Part shown: piece by piece, positions 22,701 to 35,540 of the stretch
Numbering within the stretch: the first letter of the stretch is position 1
Layout: every line of letters starts with the position of its first letter
Assembly (NCBI GenBank): GCA_964020085.1
Contig: OZ026595.1
Span: 13,773,414 to 13,837,413, forward strand
Length of the DNA stretch: 64,000 nt
Reading direction: 5' to 3'
Source of the DNA: Micromussa lordhowensis
Taxonomy: Eukaryota; Cnidaria; Anthozoa; Scleractinia; Lobophylliidae
Translations under genes and position numbers: made by a program
Notes under the pieces: generated by a model
The model's database searches: none
Seen by the model: the letters and a program-made list of their open reading frames with translations, nothing else
Told to the model about the DNA's origin: nothing

Positions 22701-25700
22701 TAACATTTCGCTTTCTCTGATTTTTCTCTCAGGATATATGCTGGTGCGGGTCTTTGTGAGATAAAAAATCCAGAAACAGAACAACTGTAAGCTATGCGTT
22801 TTATGAAGTGTTTTTATCCATTAACCGACTCCGCATTTTGAACTCGTCCTATCCAGTATGCCTTTTGAGCTCAACAAACTTGAAACATAATTACTTCCAA
22901 AATCATTAGTTAACGTCTCTAAAAGTGAAAACACACGTTTTGCCTGTGTTAACTTTTTGTATGGTATGGTAACTATTTTAGGTATGGGATGAAAATTGAA
23001 GACAACGTGGCGAAGACTGGTTACATCAAATGTAAGCCTTCGTCCACAGTGATTGGTAAGAAGTAAAGTTGTATTTTGCATCTTGTAATGGATGATTTGA
23101 GTTTTTATCCTTGGTGAATTACGCAATGCAACGAACATCCATAAATGCTAAGCATGGAATGTGTTGAATTTTCTTTCAAATTTTGCCACTTTCACTTTAT
23201 CAAATTTTAACATCGATTTGTCTTCAACGATACCCTGCGAGCAGAGCCGCAAGGCACTACAATAAGGGACTACGCCACTCGTAAGCTTTTGCGTTTATAT
23301 TTCCGAAGCCTCACATGAAAAAAAGCCTTCTGTGTTTTTACTAGCAGTAAAAGTCCATAAGACGTCAGGGGATGGAAAAAATTAATATGTGTCTATTTTC
23401 TTCAGGATCCCAACGAGCTTCATTCCTAGTCTCTGGGTACGGGCGATCTCAGATGTCTAAGGATGTCATTTCAGTTGATTCTCAGGACAAGCTTTATCTT
23501 TTCCAAACTCACGCAGGTATGACGTAATGAGATCATGAATACTTCCTTGAGAAGAAGAGTTAAAAACAATTAGCCACAACAACAACAAGACAATTAAACA
23601 TGTGTTTTTCTTATGATTGAATGAAGTTTTCGGTTTGTGCAATTACCTGCTGGATTTAAGCGTAAGCGTGCGGCAAAACGTTACAGGAAATTCTTGCGCG
23701 TGCATTATTTTCGGGCTGTACTGTATGAGAACAAGTTTCTTTTAAAGTTATGCTGATTAACTTTCTTTACAGTTACGCCTTGCGTCTTCGTCTTTCAAAT
23801 GACAAAAAAAAAAATCAATTTTAAAATCTCCAACATTTTACAAAGCAAGCAAAGATATTCCAAAACGCTTATGAAACCTGACTTTAACATTGGCTTTAAC
23901 ATTAGTGATTTTTTTTATCTGTAGATATTTTAGAAGTCAGTCCTTCTGTTGGTAGCATGGCAGGTGGAACAGTTCTCACCATAAAAGGCAAAGGTTTTGA
24001 TGAGCGTGCCACCAAGGTTTCTGTTGAAGTAGCAGGTAATACTTGTAAAATGAACTTTGATAATTTTGAGTGAGTGTTCAATGCTTATCATATACCAGAT
24101 GGATTACTAGGATTGTTATCTCAACACAAGATATGAAGATAACCCTGTTATACAACGTGATGTATATACGAAATAATTCATATATGAACTGCGGATGTAG
24201 ATGAAAGTGAAGAATGATCATCGCAGTATGTTTTCCAATTTAAGCAATTGGAAAGAAGCAGCTTGAAAAAAAAAACAGAGCTTCAACGGGATTCGAACCA
24301 GTGACCTCCGCGATACCGGTGCGATGCTCTACCAACTGAGCTATGAAGCCACACATTGGGAGCGAGGTCAATTTATTGAGTTCATATCTTCCCGTGAGGA
24401 ATGAAATGATGTGATGTATATACGAAATAATTCATATATGAACTGCGGATGTAAATGAAAGCTAAGACTGTTAATTCATGACTTGATCAAGTTCAATAAC
24501 TGCCTGTTATGTTCAAATTCTATTTTCTCTCTGCCAGGAGTTCCTTGTGAAATACTACTGATGGAAAATGACGCTATTAAATGCCAAACAAGGGAAGCCT
24601 CTCCTGCAGATAAATATGATTTTTATTCAGGTAAGCAAGAGTCAACTGTACATGCTGTAACTAATACTGGGACTTCAATACTAGCAAACCGTAGCTCAGA
24701 TGCTATTATAGCCACTTCCATTAAATGAACAGTGATTTAGCTGTTTGAATTTGAATCACTGACACACTCCAATTTGAATATCTCAGGATCACGTGGTTTG
24801 TTACGTGAAGTATGGACGAGCACCAGACCCTTGTCTGTATCGGCCGTCGGAGGACTGAAAACGACTGCTTCAGACTACCACTCGGAAGTGTTACCCGAAG
24901 CAAGCTCTCCAACTCAGGCCTCGTTTGGTGAATCGACGTCATTCAGCGATCGGCTCCGAGGCTTCTTCGTTCCTCCTTCGGACAATAACTACACGTTCTA
25001 TATTCAGGCCGACGATCAGGCCGAGTTGTACTTGAGTATGAATGAATCTGCGGCTTTCAAGGTAAGGTACACGCTTCTAGATTAAGACCACGATACCTCT
25101 CAACTACTTTCTTTTATTCCGTCGATCGATCATGAATCGGAAGAGGTATTACTGGCTAATTACAGCAACTGAGTACCTCATTGATTGAGTGCTCGAGAGA
25201 AATTGTGTTTTCTTAAAAATTGACTATTTGGCGTTCACGTTTAGAAACGAATGATCATTGTTAGCCGACATTTTCGTTTCCTTTTTTTCCAGACGAAAAT
25301 CGCATCCTGTCTCAAGCCATCAACAAGCTGGTCTGCTTTACCTGAGCAGAAATCAGCGGTTTTCTTTCTGAAGAAAGGACAGCGTTACTACATCGAGGCT
25401 CTGCATGTACAGGATGGCGGGAAAAGTCACGTGATGATTGGAGTTAAAATGCAGAAAACACGTTACGTGAACTCGCAGACTGGTTCGGCAGTTAACGAAA
25501 AACAAGAAATTCGTATTAACTCAGTAAAACATCCAGAAGTACAAGTAAGTCTTCAGACAACCTTATAATTAGCTTTCTTCTAATTGAAGAAGATATTTGA
25601 CGTGGTGTCTGTTACTAATTTTCCAACTTCGCTGTAGTTCATTGATACCGACAGTTTGCCATTAAATATTTGTAATGTGTACACATGCATAGATGCTTTT

Positions 25701-28700
25701 AAACTGTTATTGAGCACTAACGCTTATTCTAATAGACTATGCCAAGACAGTTGTCCAGAATCAATGATTGCTACGTGAAAAATGGTTGACATTCGTGGAG
25801 AAGTAGGTAAAGCCATTGAAGGATTTCACATAAAAAAAAAATAAAAATATTATCATCTGTCTCTTTTTAGATAATCAACATTACTAACTGGGACGACGGC
25901 AAAATGTTTGAAGTCCAAGAAATAGAGGTGACACCATGTAACCAAAGTGAAGGTAAGCTACGCATTTCCCTTTCGTTTGAGGAAGAAACACGCAAAAACA
26001 AATTTAAAACAACAATTGTGAAATTATTTGGTCGTTTCACGAGGTAGATCTTGGTTCGATTACTAACTGGCGTGGAAAACCCAATAATACAGAAACAAAA
26101 ACTTAAAAGTCAGCACATTATTTTTTAAATAGAATGTTAGTGCATATAACGCCAAAGTAACGGAATCAATGTAACAGACTCGTGTTAATGCCAGGTTGTT
26201 TTTTATTTTATAGGAAATGTTACTGCCTGCAGCGACTTGTTTTCTTTAAGCTACGACGGAATCAACACGACTTCAGTGTCAATGAACAATCTGACCGCCG
26301 AAACCCTTCAACAAGCACTCAACAATCTCACAAGTATCAAGGAACAAGGCAAAGTCAATGTGACAGAGCTGATAAAGAGCCAAAACTCCACAGCTTACAG
26401 AGTTATCTTCTACTTCAAGAACCCTAAAGAAACACGAATGCTGCTTTATAACTCTGTGGCATCCAATATGACGTCTGTTAAAATCACACGCTTACAGAAA
26501 GGTAAAGTGCATACAGAAGTGTCGTATCCAGAGCCTTCTGGCTTCTTGGTCAGCAGTTTTTCGCTGAGAGAGAGTCATAAGCCCAAAGTCCCCTGGTACG
26601 AGACTATACAGCGAAGCAGGCGTTAGTTTTTTTAAGAAAATGCAGTACTCCAAACCTCGCTTTAAATACAGCTTCAAATTTCGTTTTACGTCTCGTTGTT
26701 GATAAAACTTTGCAGTTGCTTAGCCTTGGTTTTTCAAGGATTGGTTTGAATTGCCTTTTGTTACATTTGGAGTGGTCAGATCTAGTAGATAGAGCGGTTT
26801 TCAGTCGAGTGTCGGAAGTAATCAGGCAGTTCCTCTGGTTTTGATTCTGGTTTACTACGGTTTGAAGTTGGCTTTATTGGTAAGTAACTGATTTGGTTTT
26901 GGGTTTACGAAAAACCGATCTGTACATGTTGATGGATGCTTTATATAACAGGGTAATTTAATATGAATCTTTTAAATTCTGGAAGGTTTCTGAAGCGTCT
27001 CTTGGCCGAGACGAAACGCGGCGTCGTACTTGCCACGAACTCTTTTTTCACAAGTATTTGACAATAATAATGTGTAACGAAATTCCTTTTCACTTTAACA
27101 AGGTGTCCCTGGAAACTACTGGTTCAAGTTGTCCCTGGCTGGAAGAACATCAGAAAGCATCCATATTGACGCATCAGCTAATGACATCCAACAACAACTA
27201 CAAAACATGACAAACTGGTATTGTAGTTACCAGACTCCACCTGGACAAGCCTACTATTATAACGGGTTTGAGAATCCACCCCAAGGCACTGAATCGGGCG
27301 AAAGAGTGTTCAAATCAAAACCTCACTGCGGCCGGTTCTCCTTGAAGAATCCTCAATATATGTTCTATGGCGGCCAGACCAAGGATATGAGGGGGAGAGT
27401 CTTAAAAGGTTACGATGTAGCAAGATACCAACAGGTTCATGTTTGTTCACTATTACAATAACTGAAGTCTAAAAAATTGGTAGGCTATGACGAAAAAAAA
27501 AACTGAATCTCTCTACTTATTTCTTGGAACATTTCTGTAAGGTTGCTTACTCAGCAACACGGCGCACGGAACGAGTGAGGCGAGTTGTCGCTTCGCAATA
27601 CACGTGCAGAGATGAACAGTTTATCGTTGTAGTCTGTCGTTTTTAATGTTGTTAATTACCATGAAGGAGTCTCGAGATTTACAGTAAAGCTTTGTGTTTC
27701 CGCGAGACTAATGCGTACCTAAAGTTAGTCTGAGTGCTGGCATGCGTGTATCAAATACAGTCAGATCAAAATAACTTGACTCTGACTAACATTTTGTAAA
27801 ATTCCATTCCAAAACAAAGGACTACGACCTGTTTACGCAAGAGATGGCAAACAGTGGTTTCAACAATCTGTTCTCTCTAGCCCTGTAGACAACCCGACAA
27901 CAAACCAAATTTTGTATCAACGTTTACCAGCCCTAATCTCTGCTGTTCTTTTCATTTGGCAGCTCTGTTTTTCATACAAGGGAAGGATGAAAGGCTACAT
28001 CAGTTTTCGGATCTCACACACAGACGGGTCCGGTGCCGACCGGCGATCGTGGCGGAAGTACAGTATTGTTACTATCCCGGATGAGAAATGGAATTCGCTG
28101 TGCATGAATGTTTACGATAAGATCTTACATGACGCTTATGTGAAGGCCGACTTTCGCCATAAGGTTTACGTGGAACTCATCAGCGTGACACGTGATGCAG
28201 GAGTGGACCTTTATATCGACGACGTTTTCATCTGGAGGGACCCTGTAATGGGTAGGTTGTGATACATTAATTGCTATAATTGTTATTGTGTCGCTTGTAC
28301 AAGACTCAGTTTACATATTTCATTTTTCTGTTTGTTCAAGTACAAAGACTTCTTCCTGCTGCCGAACCTGGTGACAATACACTCGAAGATGTGACCGTGC
28401 AGAGCCTAGGACCAAGAGCTTGGTCTGTCTCACTAACTCCCGCGTCTTGTGGGACTGGGATCGAACTCCTGCAGATTGCAGAAGCCACGGTGGTCAGTGG
28501 TAACACTGCATCTGACCAGGCTGTATTTAGACCAATCAACGCGTCAGAGAGCTGCAATATTGTTGTATCACGTGATCAAGCTTCGACTCCTCCAGTTGGT
28601 GGAACGTTCGATATCTTCTTGGAAAATGAGAAAGTGAAAGGTAAGTTCTCAAGTTTACAGAGGTACAGTATACAGTTCAGTGCATCTAAAATATTGGTGC

Positions 28701-31700
28701 TTAGGCTTGAAAATTATTTTGTTATTCACTACGCGACGAACATGAACAATAGAGACCTTAAGATCGAGGTTTTTCGGCAAAATAATAACGGTGAAAACCC
28801 ACCCAGTTTCGGTGCATGTTACATCTGCTAAGTTTTCATATTTTTTATTGATTTTTGATAAAATCAAGATCGCGAAAAGATTTCGGTCAACTGCAACAGC
28901 ATGTAAGTGCTCGTTTGTCGTTTCAATATTGACGCAGTTTATTATTTTGGTATAATGTAATGTAGTTCTCTAAATTGAAATTTTTCCTTTTCTGTCTTCT
29001 AGGTATCCCTGCTAACGTATCTGCAGACGAGCTCAAGGCCATTCTCGAAAGCAATTTCAACATCGGTAAGGTCAGCGTCACCCGTGTAGGCACATGCGCG
29101 TCCTATAACTGGACAGTGGAATGGGCCACAACAGGAGGAGATCAACCAACCATAGGAGTCAATAAAACCGGTTTGACAGGAAACAACGTGTCAATCAAAT
29201 CTGTCACAATCGATGATGGAGGAATGTTCCTAAGACCGATACCAGGCGACATGCTGCGAGTGGCAGAACTCGAGCCACAGGTATGAAGGAATTCTATACG
29301 AACAGGGTGGTCTTAGATTTATATTAAAACGTTTAGAAAATCCTCAGTTCACATCTGGCTAATTACAGCGACACAAAGACCGTAAGAACCAACAGGGCAC
29401 AAAGTCAAAATAGCCAACTAGTCGAGAAAGTCACAATATCGGACTCCGCTGATTAGTCAAAGCTAGTTCTGGGAAACATATGATAAATAAATTTAAACAG
29501 TTAAACTTTTATAGTAACTGAATTCCTGGAGCGTTTAGGCTTAGGTAGGCAAGGAATTTCTATAGAGCCACAATGTTTTTCCATCAATTTTTCAAGATTC
29601 ATGTTAATAACACTATGATTGTTCCATTACAAGATATTCGTTACATTCATTTCAGGTGACATTGACGCTGAACAATATTCTATCGAGCTGTTCCAAAAGA
29701 AAGTGTTCCTTCACGTTTTCATGCCCTGATACTCCAACTCTCACCTCCATATCACCACAAAGAGGAACTGCCGGAACCGAAATTACACTCACCGGAAGTG
29801 GCTTAAGCTCCAATAAACAGGAAGTAAATGTCACCATTGGTGAAACCACCTGTCATGTGACAAGTGCTAGTGAAACTGTTATTAAGTGTACTGCCGGCCA
29901 GTCAGTTGGCGGATCGCATGATGTGGTCGTGAAAGTAGGAAATAAGGGATTTGCAAAGCCCTCCAGTGGACCAATCAGTTTCACTTATGAAATAAGCGTA
30001 AGTGGTATCAGACCAGCCAGGGGAAGTACTGGAGGAGGAACGCTTGTTACTATATCAGGGAGCCGATTTGGCGTGACTCCTAATAATAGCGGTGTGACAA
30101 TCGGTGACTCCATCTGTGACATAGTTAACATCACTATGACAGAAATATCTTGCGTCACGACATCTCATGACGCGAGTAACGCAAGTGTCAATGTCGCGGT
30201 CGGCAGTGGAGTTGGATCGATGTTGAATGCGTTCTGGTACGACTCTGGAATGACTCCTATAGTGTCATCACTGAGTACCTCAGAAGGCAGTGTCAGTGGA
30301 GGTGAACAGTTAATGATCCACGGGACAGGATTTGGGTCTCAACAAGGCACGGTAAAAATAGGTCCTCATCTATGTAAAGTGACTCTGTACTCCGACGTGC
30401 TGATAAAATGCACCACTCCTGCTAATGCTCCTGGGATATATGACGTGCTAGTCTGTGTAGACGGCATTGGGTGTGCGGTGGAAGTCGGCTTGCGTTCCAG
30501 ACCTCCACAGTTCAAATACATCCTGTATGTGAGTAGCATCTCTCCTGGGCATGGCTCTGTATTGGGAGGAACAGTTCTGACTCTTGTTGGTCGTGGATTC
30601 AGTGATAACACTTCAGTAATTGCAGTAAATGTTGGTGATATTCCCTGTAAAGTCCTGTCCAGTAGAAGCACCAACATCATGTGCAGGACGGAATCCTCGT
30701 CTACGGCTCACAATGTGGACAACACTGGAATCCACCCGGGTAAGACTTTAAACTTTCAGCTCAAACAATTAGGAAATCATGTGGCCAACACTATAATTTA
30801 TCCTTTGATCGTTTCTGCACTTAATCTTAGCATAGATATAAAGCAATACGCTAGCGACCTGAGGATGAAAGAATAACGTACCTCCAATTTGAGATTTCCT
30901 AAGGGTAGATTATTGGTCGAGGGATAGCAGACTTTCTTTCCGGATTTCAGTTTTCTTGCTCGCTTGAGCTTTCGCTTGCTGGTGTCCGCGGATGATATCC
31001 TTTGATTCTGTTTCTCGCAATTACATTTTACAAACTCGCCTTAAAGGTTCTTCGTAGACAGTATTTGAACTGTGATTTTAACATGTGTTTTTTCCTCAGA
31101 GTATGGTATTGGTTACGCCTGGAATCCTCAGACCATTGTTATAAACACTGGCGACTCTGTTCAGGTACTACTGTGTAACTGTTTTATATGCAATGATGTA
31201 GCAGAACTTCTCTTTCAAAGAAAGACGAAGTTATGTTTTACATCATGAACTAAAACGGCTTCTCGATGACTGAAATAAAACAAACATGGAGCAAATTAGA
31301 GCTGGAAATAGCGCAATGAGTAATAGAAACACAGTGTGAACACATCAATCCAGACGATTAAATCTGAAAACGAATCTCTGCAGCAACAAAGAGGATGATC
31401 AACGAATCGGGGTTCTAAGCATGGCTTTGACATAAGGAACTGCCTCGAGTCTCACTGAATCAATGACGGGTTCAGTGACAATTTTTAAGAGCTTTTGTTG
31501 AGTGAAACAAAGTAAACGCGTAACTTTTATTGACAATGTCCATTCATTCTTACCGCGCTGGATGGAGAAGCATGCATTTGTAGCGGCAGCGAGCTGAGGT
31601 GTTGGAAGAAAATCCTGGTGAAGTCGTCGGCGAACGGTACATGTACCTAAAATTTGTAATACCGCATCATCATAATGATAATTTACTTAATATTTATCTA

Positions 31701-34700
31701 CGTAGTCTAATCAAGTTCTTTTTGTTTCAGTGGAGATGGACGAGCCCTGAGCTGTCAGGCCTGCGCTTTGGTGTTCAACAGATACGTGACTCGTCTACCT
31801 CAGTGTATGATGGGAAAGGGTTCAAGAGCGCCCGCAGTGGAAGCGGTAACTTTAGTCAGCAATTTAACTTGTCAGGAACTTATTTCTATTCAAGCGGTGA
31901 GGTGGATCCTTATGGAGCTATTATCATGAAAGGAAAAGTGATCGTGAATGATTTCAAGACCAAGTCCCATGACGTTAAGGTGTTAGTTGGGGGAGTTGAG
32001 GCACCTTATAACGCATCAGCTATGAAGCCCACGGATTCAAGTTCCCCGGACTGTCATTCGGGCGTGACTAGTGCTATCCCACAATGCTCTTCTTCAGACC
32101 CTGCGTTACCAAACAACTCGTCTTCCCTAAGCTTCTCATTTTTGAAATGTAGTACACCGGAAGTGACATCAATTATGCCAAACAACGGAAGCAGTTCAAC
32201 ACTCGTCACCATAAAAGGCAAAGGCTTTGGGCTTGCTAATTGCCAGAGCGAGGTCAAAATCGGCTCCAGTGACTGTGTGGTTCAAAGTTCTGCAGAAGAT
32301 AAAATCACCTGCTTAGTGTCCACAGGAAACCAATTGAGTGCAGGTAAGATGCCACTCTTTCATTGCTCTTGACATTAAATGTTCTCGCACTATCACACGT
32401 TAATACCAAAAGGAAAGGTTAAACGAAAGCTCCTAGATGACGCTCTAAGAATTGTCTAAAGTCTAGCAAGGAGAATTTACATGTTGACATTGGGTTTCAG
32501 TGCATGTTTTTTCATGCCTTATTTCTGTTTGTTCACTAAGTTCTTTTAAAGACTTTTTGAAGCTAATCAATGTTTTATACATTCATTGTTTTTTGTTTCA
32601 GGTCAACCGCATAGTGTCTCTGTACGTGTGAATAACAGAGGATATGCCTCCATTAAAATAGAGAACATCGTAAACGCTTCATTCACCCTGCTGCTCACAG
32701 TACAGTCCGTATCTCCAAAGACAGGTTCCATGATGGGCGGCTCAATTCTGACTATCACAGGAGATGGCTTCTCTCCTAATCCTGATGTTACGATTGGCGG
32801 AACTCCGTGTCAAATTCTGTCATCGTCCTATACGCAGATCAAATGCCAGACAGGCGCCACCAGTGCATCGCAGTCGCTTCCTGTCGTTGTTAGAGTCCAT
32901 GGCGTGGAAAGTATATGTGTTTCCAGTTGCGTGTTCAGTTACGCAGCCGCCAGAACTCCGAGAGTAGATTCCGTAACACCGTCAGCTATTGTCGGAGACG
33001 ATAACACTATTCGTATATACGGCTCCGGACTCCCGAGCAAAGCGTCGGATTTGGACATAATGATCGGAAACACCTCCTGCACAGTAACGTCTTCGTCAGA
33101 GTACTCGGCTTCGTGTCGGGTTGGCTCGGTGGTGGCGGGAAAACACGATGTAAAAATTCATGTAGCGGCTCGAGGATTCGCCATGTTTGAGGCCGGTGCA
33201 TCGCCTGTGATTGACAGCCTCGCTATCGTGTTGAGTATAACACCGACGGAAGGAAGCATCATGGGCGTAACTGAACTGTCAATCAAAGGAAGTGGGTTTG
33301 ACCCAGTCCCTGGCCGTACCATTGTGAAGATTGGTGCTAACTTCTGTTCTGTTGTACGAGTCACGTCGTCGGAAGTTATCTGTAGGACTTCCGCCCATGA
33401 CCCAGGATCATTTGAGGTATGTTAACATTACAAGGACTACCGAAGTAAAACTAAGTTTTAAGGGGGATAAGTTTCTAAAGAAAGTGTGGTGCTGATACCA
33501 GGTGATAAACTTCCCTTCAATACAATTGAATAAATACCCTATGGTCACATACATGATATTACCAAAACATTTTAACTGACTATGCGTGAGGAACATAGCG
33601 TCTCTTGTGATTTGTTTTAGATATATCAGTGTATTACAAATGTTCTTTAATTTCTGCCAGCTGTTGTTGTTGTTTCTTTCAGTGGGTGCGGGGTGGGAGA
33701 GGGGGGGATTGACTATTATATTATTGAAACTAGGAAGAAAGGGAATAACACAAACTATTTTTATTTCAGCTCTGATTTAAGTATTTTTACAGCTTAACCC
33801 CCCAAGATTCAGCTGCACAAATAATGCACAAAATTTCTTTCAGATCATTGTGAGTGCAAACGGCAAAGACTTTCCTCGTCTCCGTTACGCATACCGAACA
33901 TTTACAACACCATATGTAAAGTCAATTTCGCCTTCCCGCGGTAAAGGAGGACAAACCGTCACCATTTACGGTTCTGGGTTCAGTACAGAAACAGCGGACA
34001 TGCAGGTCACGATTGCTAACAGCTCCTGCAGTGTTCTGACCAGTAGCGAAACAAGTTTGACATGCGTGCTAGACAATAGACCAGCAGGGATATACAGTGT
34101 CATACTGCACGTGAAAGGCAAAGGCTTATCAGCTTACCCTTCATCTAAAGCCGTGACATTTGTCTACGAAATATCTCTCGCCAGTGTCTCACCGAATGAC
34201 TGTGGGCTTGGAGGAGGAAGAGTTGTGTCTGTTAAAGGACACGGGTTTGATTCGTCCACCACTGTAAAGATTTGTGATGTTGTTTGTGCTGCCATCAACA
34301 GTTCATTGAACGAGATCTACTGCGAAGTTCCTGCTTATACTGGACAGACAGGGAACCCTGATATCACTTGTCCAGTGAGCGTGATCGGAAGAGATGAGGT
34401 GACGTCATCCAGGCCGGGGCTTTTTACTTATCGAGAGTCTCTTACGTCACGTATTACGTCAGTAAGTCCGTCACGTGGTGGGACAGGAGGTGGAGTGCAG
34501 CTCACCATAAAAGGAAATGGTAAGTGAAAACGGTAGCGGCCGTGAACGTTATGTAGAGACGTGTTTTATGGAGTTAGTTTAATCAGTGGTTTACTTGAGC
34601 ACATCTTAGTAGTTGATAGTTTTCCTGTCGTAGATTCGGATTTCAATTAAATAAATTCGTATTACTTCAAAACAAACCGCTTGACAACTTGTATGAAGAT

Positions 34701-35507
34701 CTTTCATGAATTTCACAACATTTTTTTGTCTTCTTATCAGGGTTCAGTTCAAGCGAGGACGACAACAAAGTGACAATCGCTGGAATCTCTTGTAAGATAA
34801 CTTCCTTCTCTCAAACCGAAATCCACTGTACAACAGGACCGCGGAAAGGCACGATACAAACCAAAGTACGGGTGGAGGTTGGAAACAGAGGCATTGCGAC
34901 CCAGGATCACGCGGATTTCCTGTACATCGATGTGTGGTCGTCGCCGTTCACCTGGGGTTACAAGAGCCCGCCTGGGAAAGGAGACTTTGTTCAGATTCCG
35001 AAAGGACAAACGATTCTTCTTGATATGGATACTCCGGTTTTCTCTATTTTGGTCATTAGTGGAGAGTTAATTTTAGATGAGAAGGACCTCACGCTGAATG
35101 CTGAGAAGATTCTCGTTGTTGATGGTGGAAAATTCCAGGTCGGAACCGAAAGACGGCCATTTCAACACAAAGCGAAGATCGTTCTGCATGGTCACATGTA
35201 CAATAAGCGGTTGCCCATATTTGGAACTAAAGTTTTAGCGGTGAGACAAGGGACTTTGGACCTGCATGGTAAATTCGTGCCGATCACGTGGACAAACTTA
35301 GCTAAGACGGCTTTACCAGGTTTGTAGGAAAAACAATACATGTACGGAAACAGAATTGTATAGCGCTTTTTTCTTATTGCCAATTAAGTGATAATTAACC
35401 ATTCAAACTTTATGTATAAAAGTCATTAGTAAAAGCACTCAAAGATTTCTGAATAACGGAAATACGTTCTTGTTCCATTGTTAATAATACACATGAAAAA
35501 ATTACTC

Positions 35508-35540
<33 letters not shown>

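Larger units (their letters stand above)
16764..24630 (+). other. PKHD1L1: PKHD1L1 exons 1-11: signal peptide and IPT/TIG domains 1-3
   Basis: Exon 1 encodes a short basic/acidic N-terminus and a hydrophobic run (AVAVVLLSALALVEG) typical of a signal peptide. IPT1 starts at about residue 27 (APSTGSLQGGTRLTIYGEG), IPT2 at about 140 (TPTITSVTPRYG, then GTLLTIHGRMFTD) and IPT3 at about 265 (SPSVGSMAGGTVLTIKGKGF). Spacing and the RTPTI..ITP..G.PGTL pattern agree closely with the start of vertebrate fibrocystin-L. IPT/TIG domains are Ig-like folds of extracellular receptors. These exons are short (54-142 nt) and separated by long introns, unlike the large exons that encode later IPTs. Confidence 0.85.

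Noticed and set aside
24279..24350. A functional tRNA-Thr gene
   Set aside because: C33, stem mismatches and the repeat context favour a SINE-borne tRNA-like sequence; kept only with moderate confidence.
27816..27894. Candidate extra exon (DYDLFTQEMANSGFNN) in intron 16
   Set aside because: It has an acceptor-like AAAG in front but reaches an in-frame stop, and exon 16 to exon 17 directly restores the QQLCFSYKG motif expected in fibrocystin-L.
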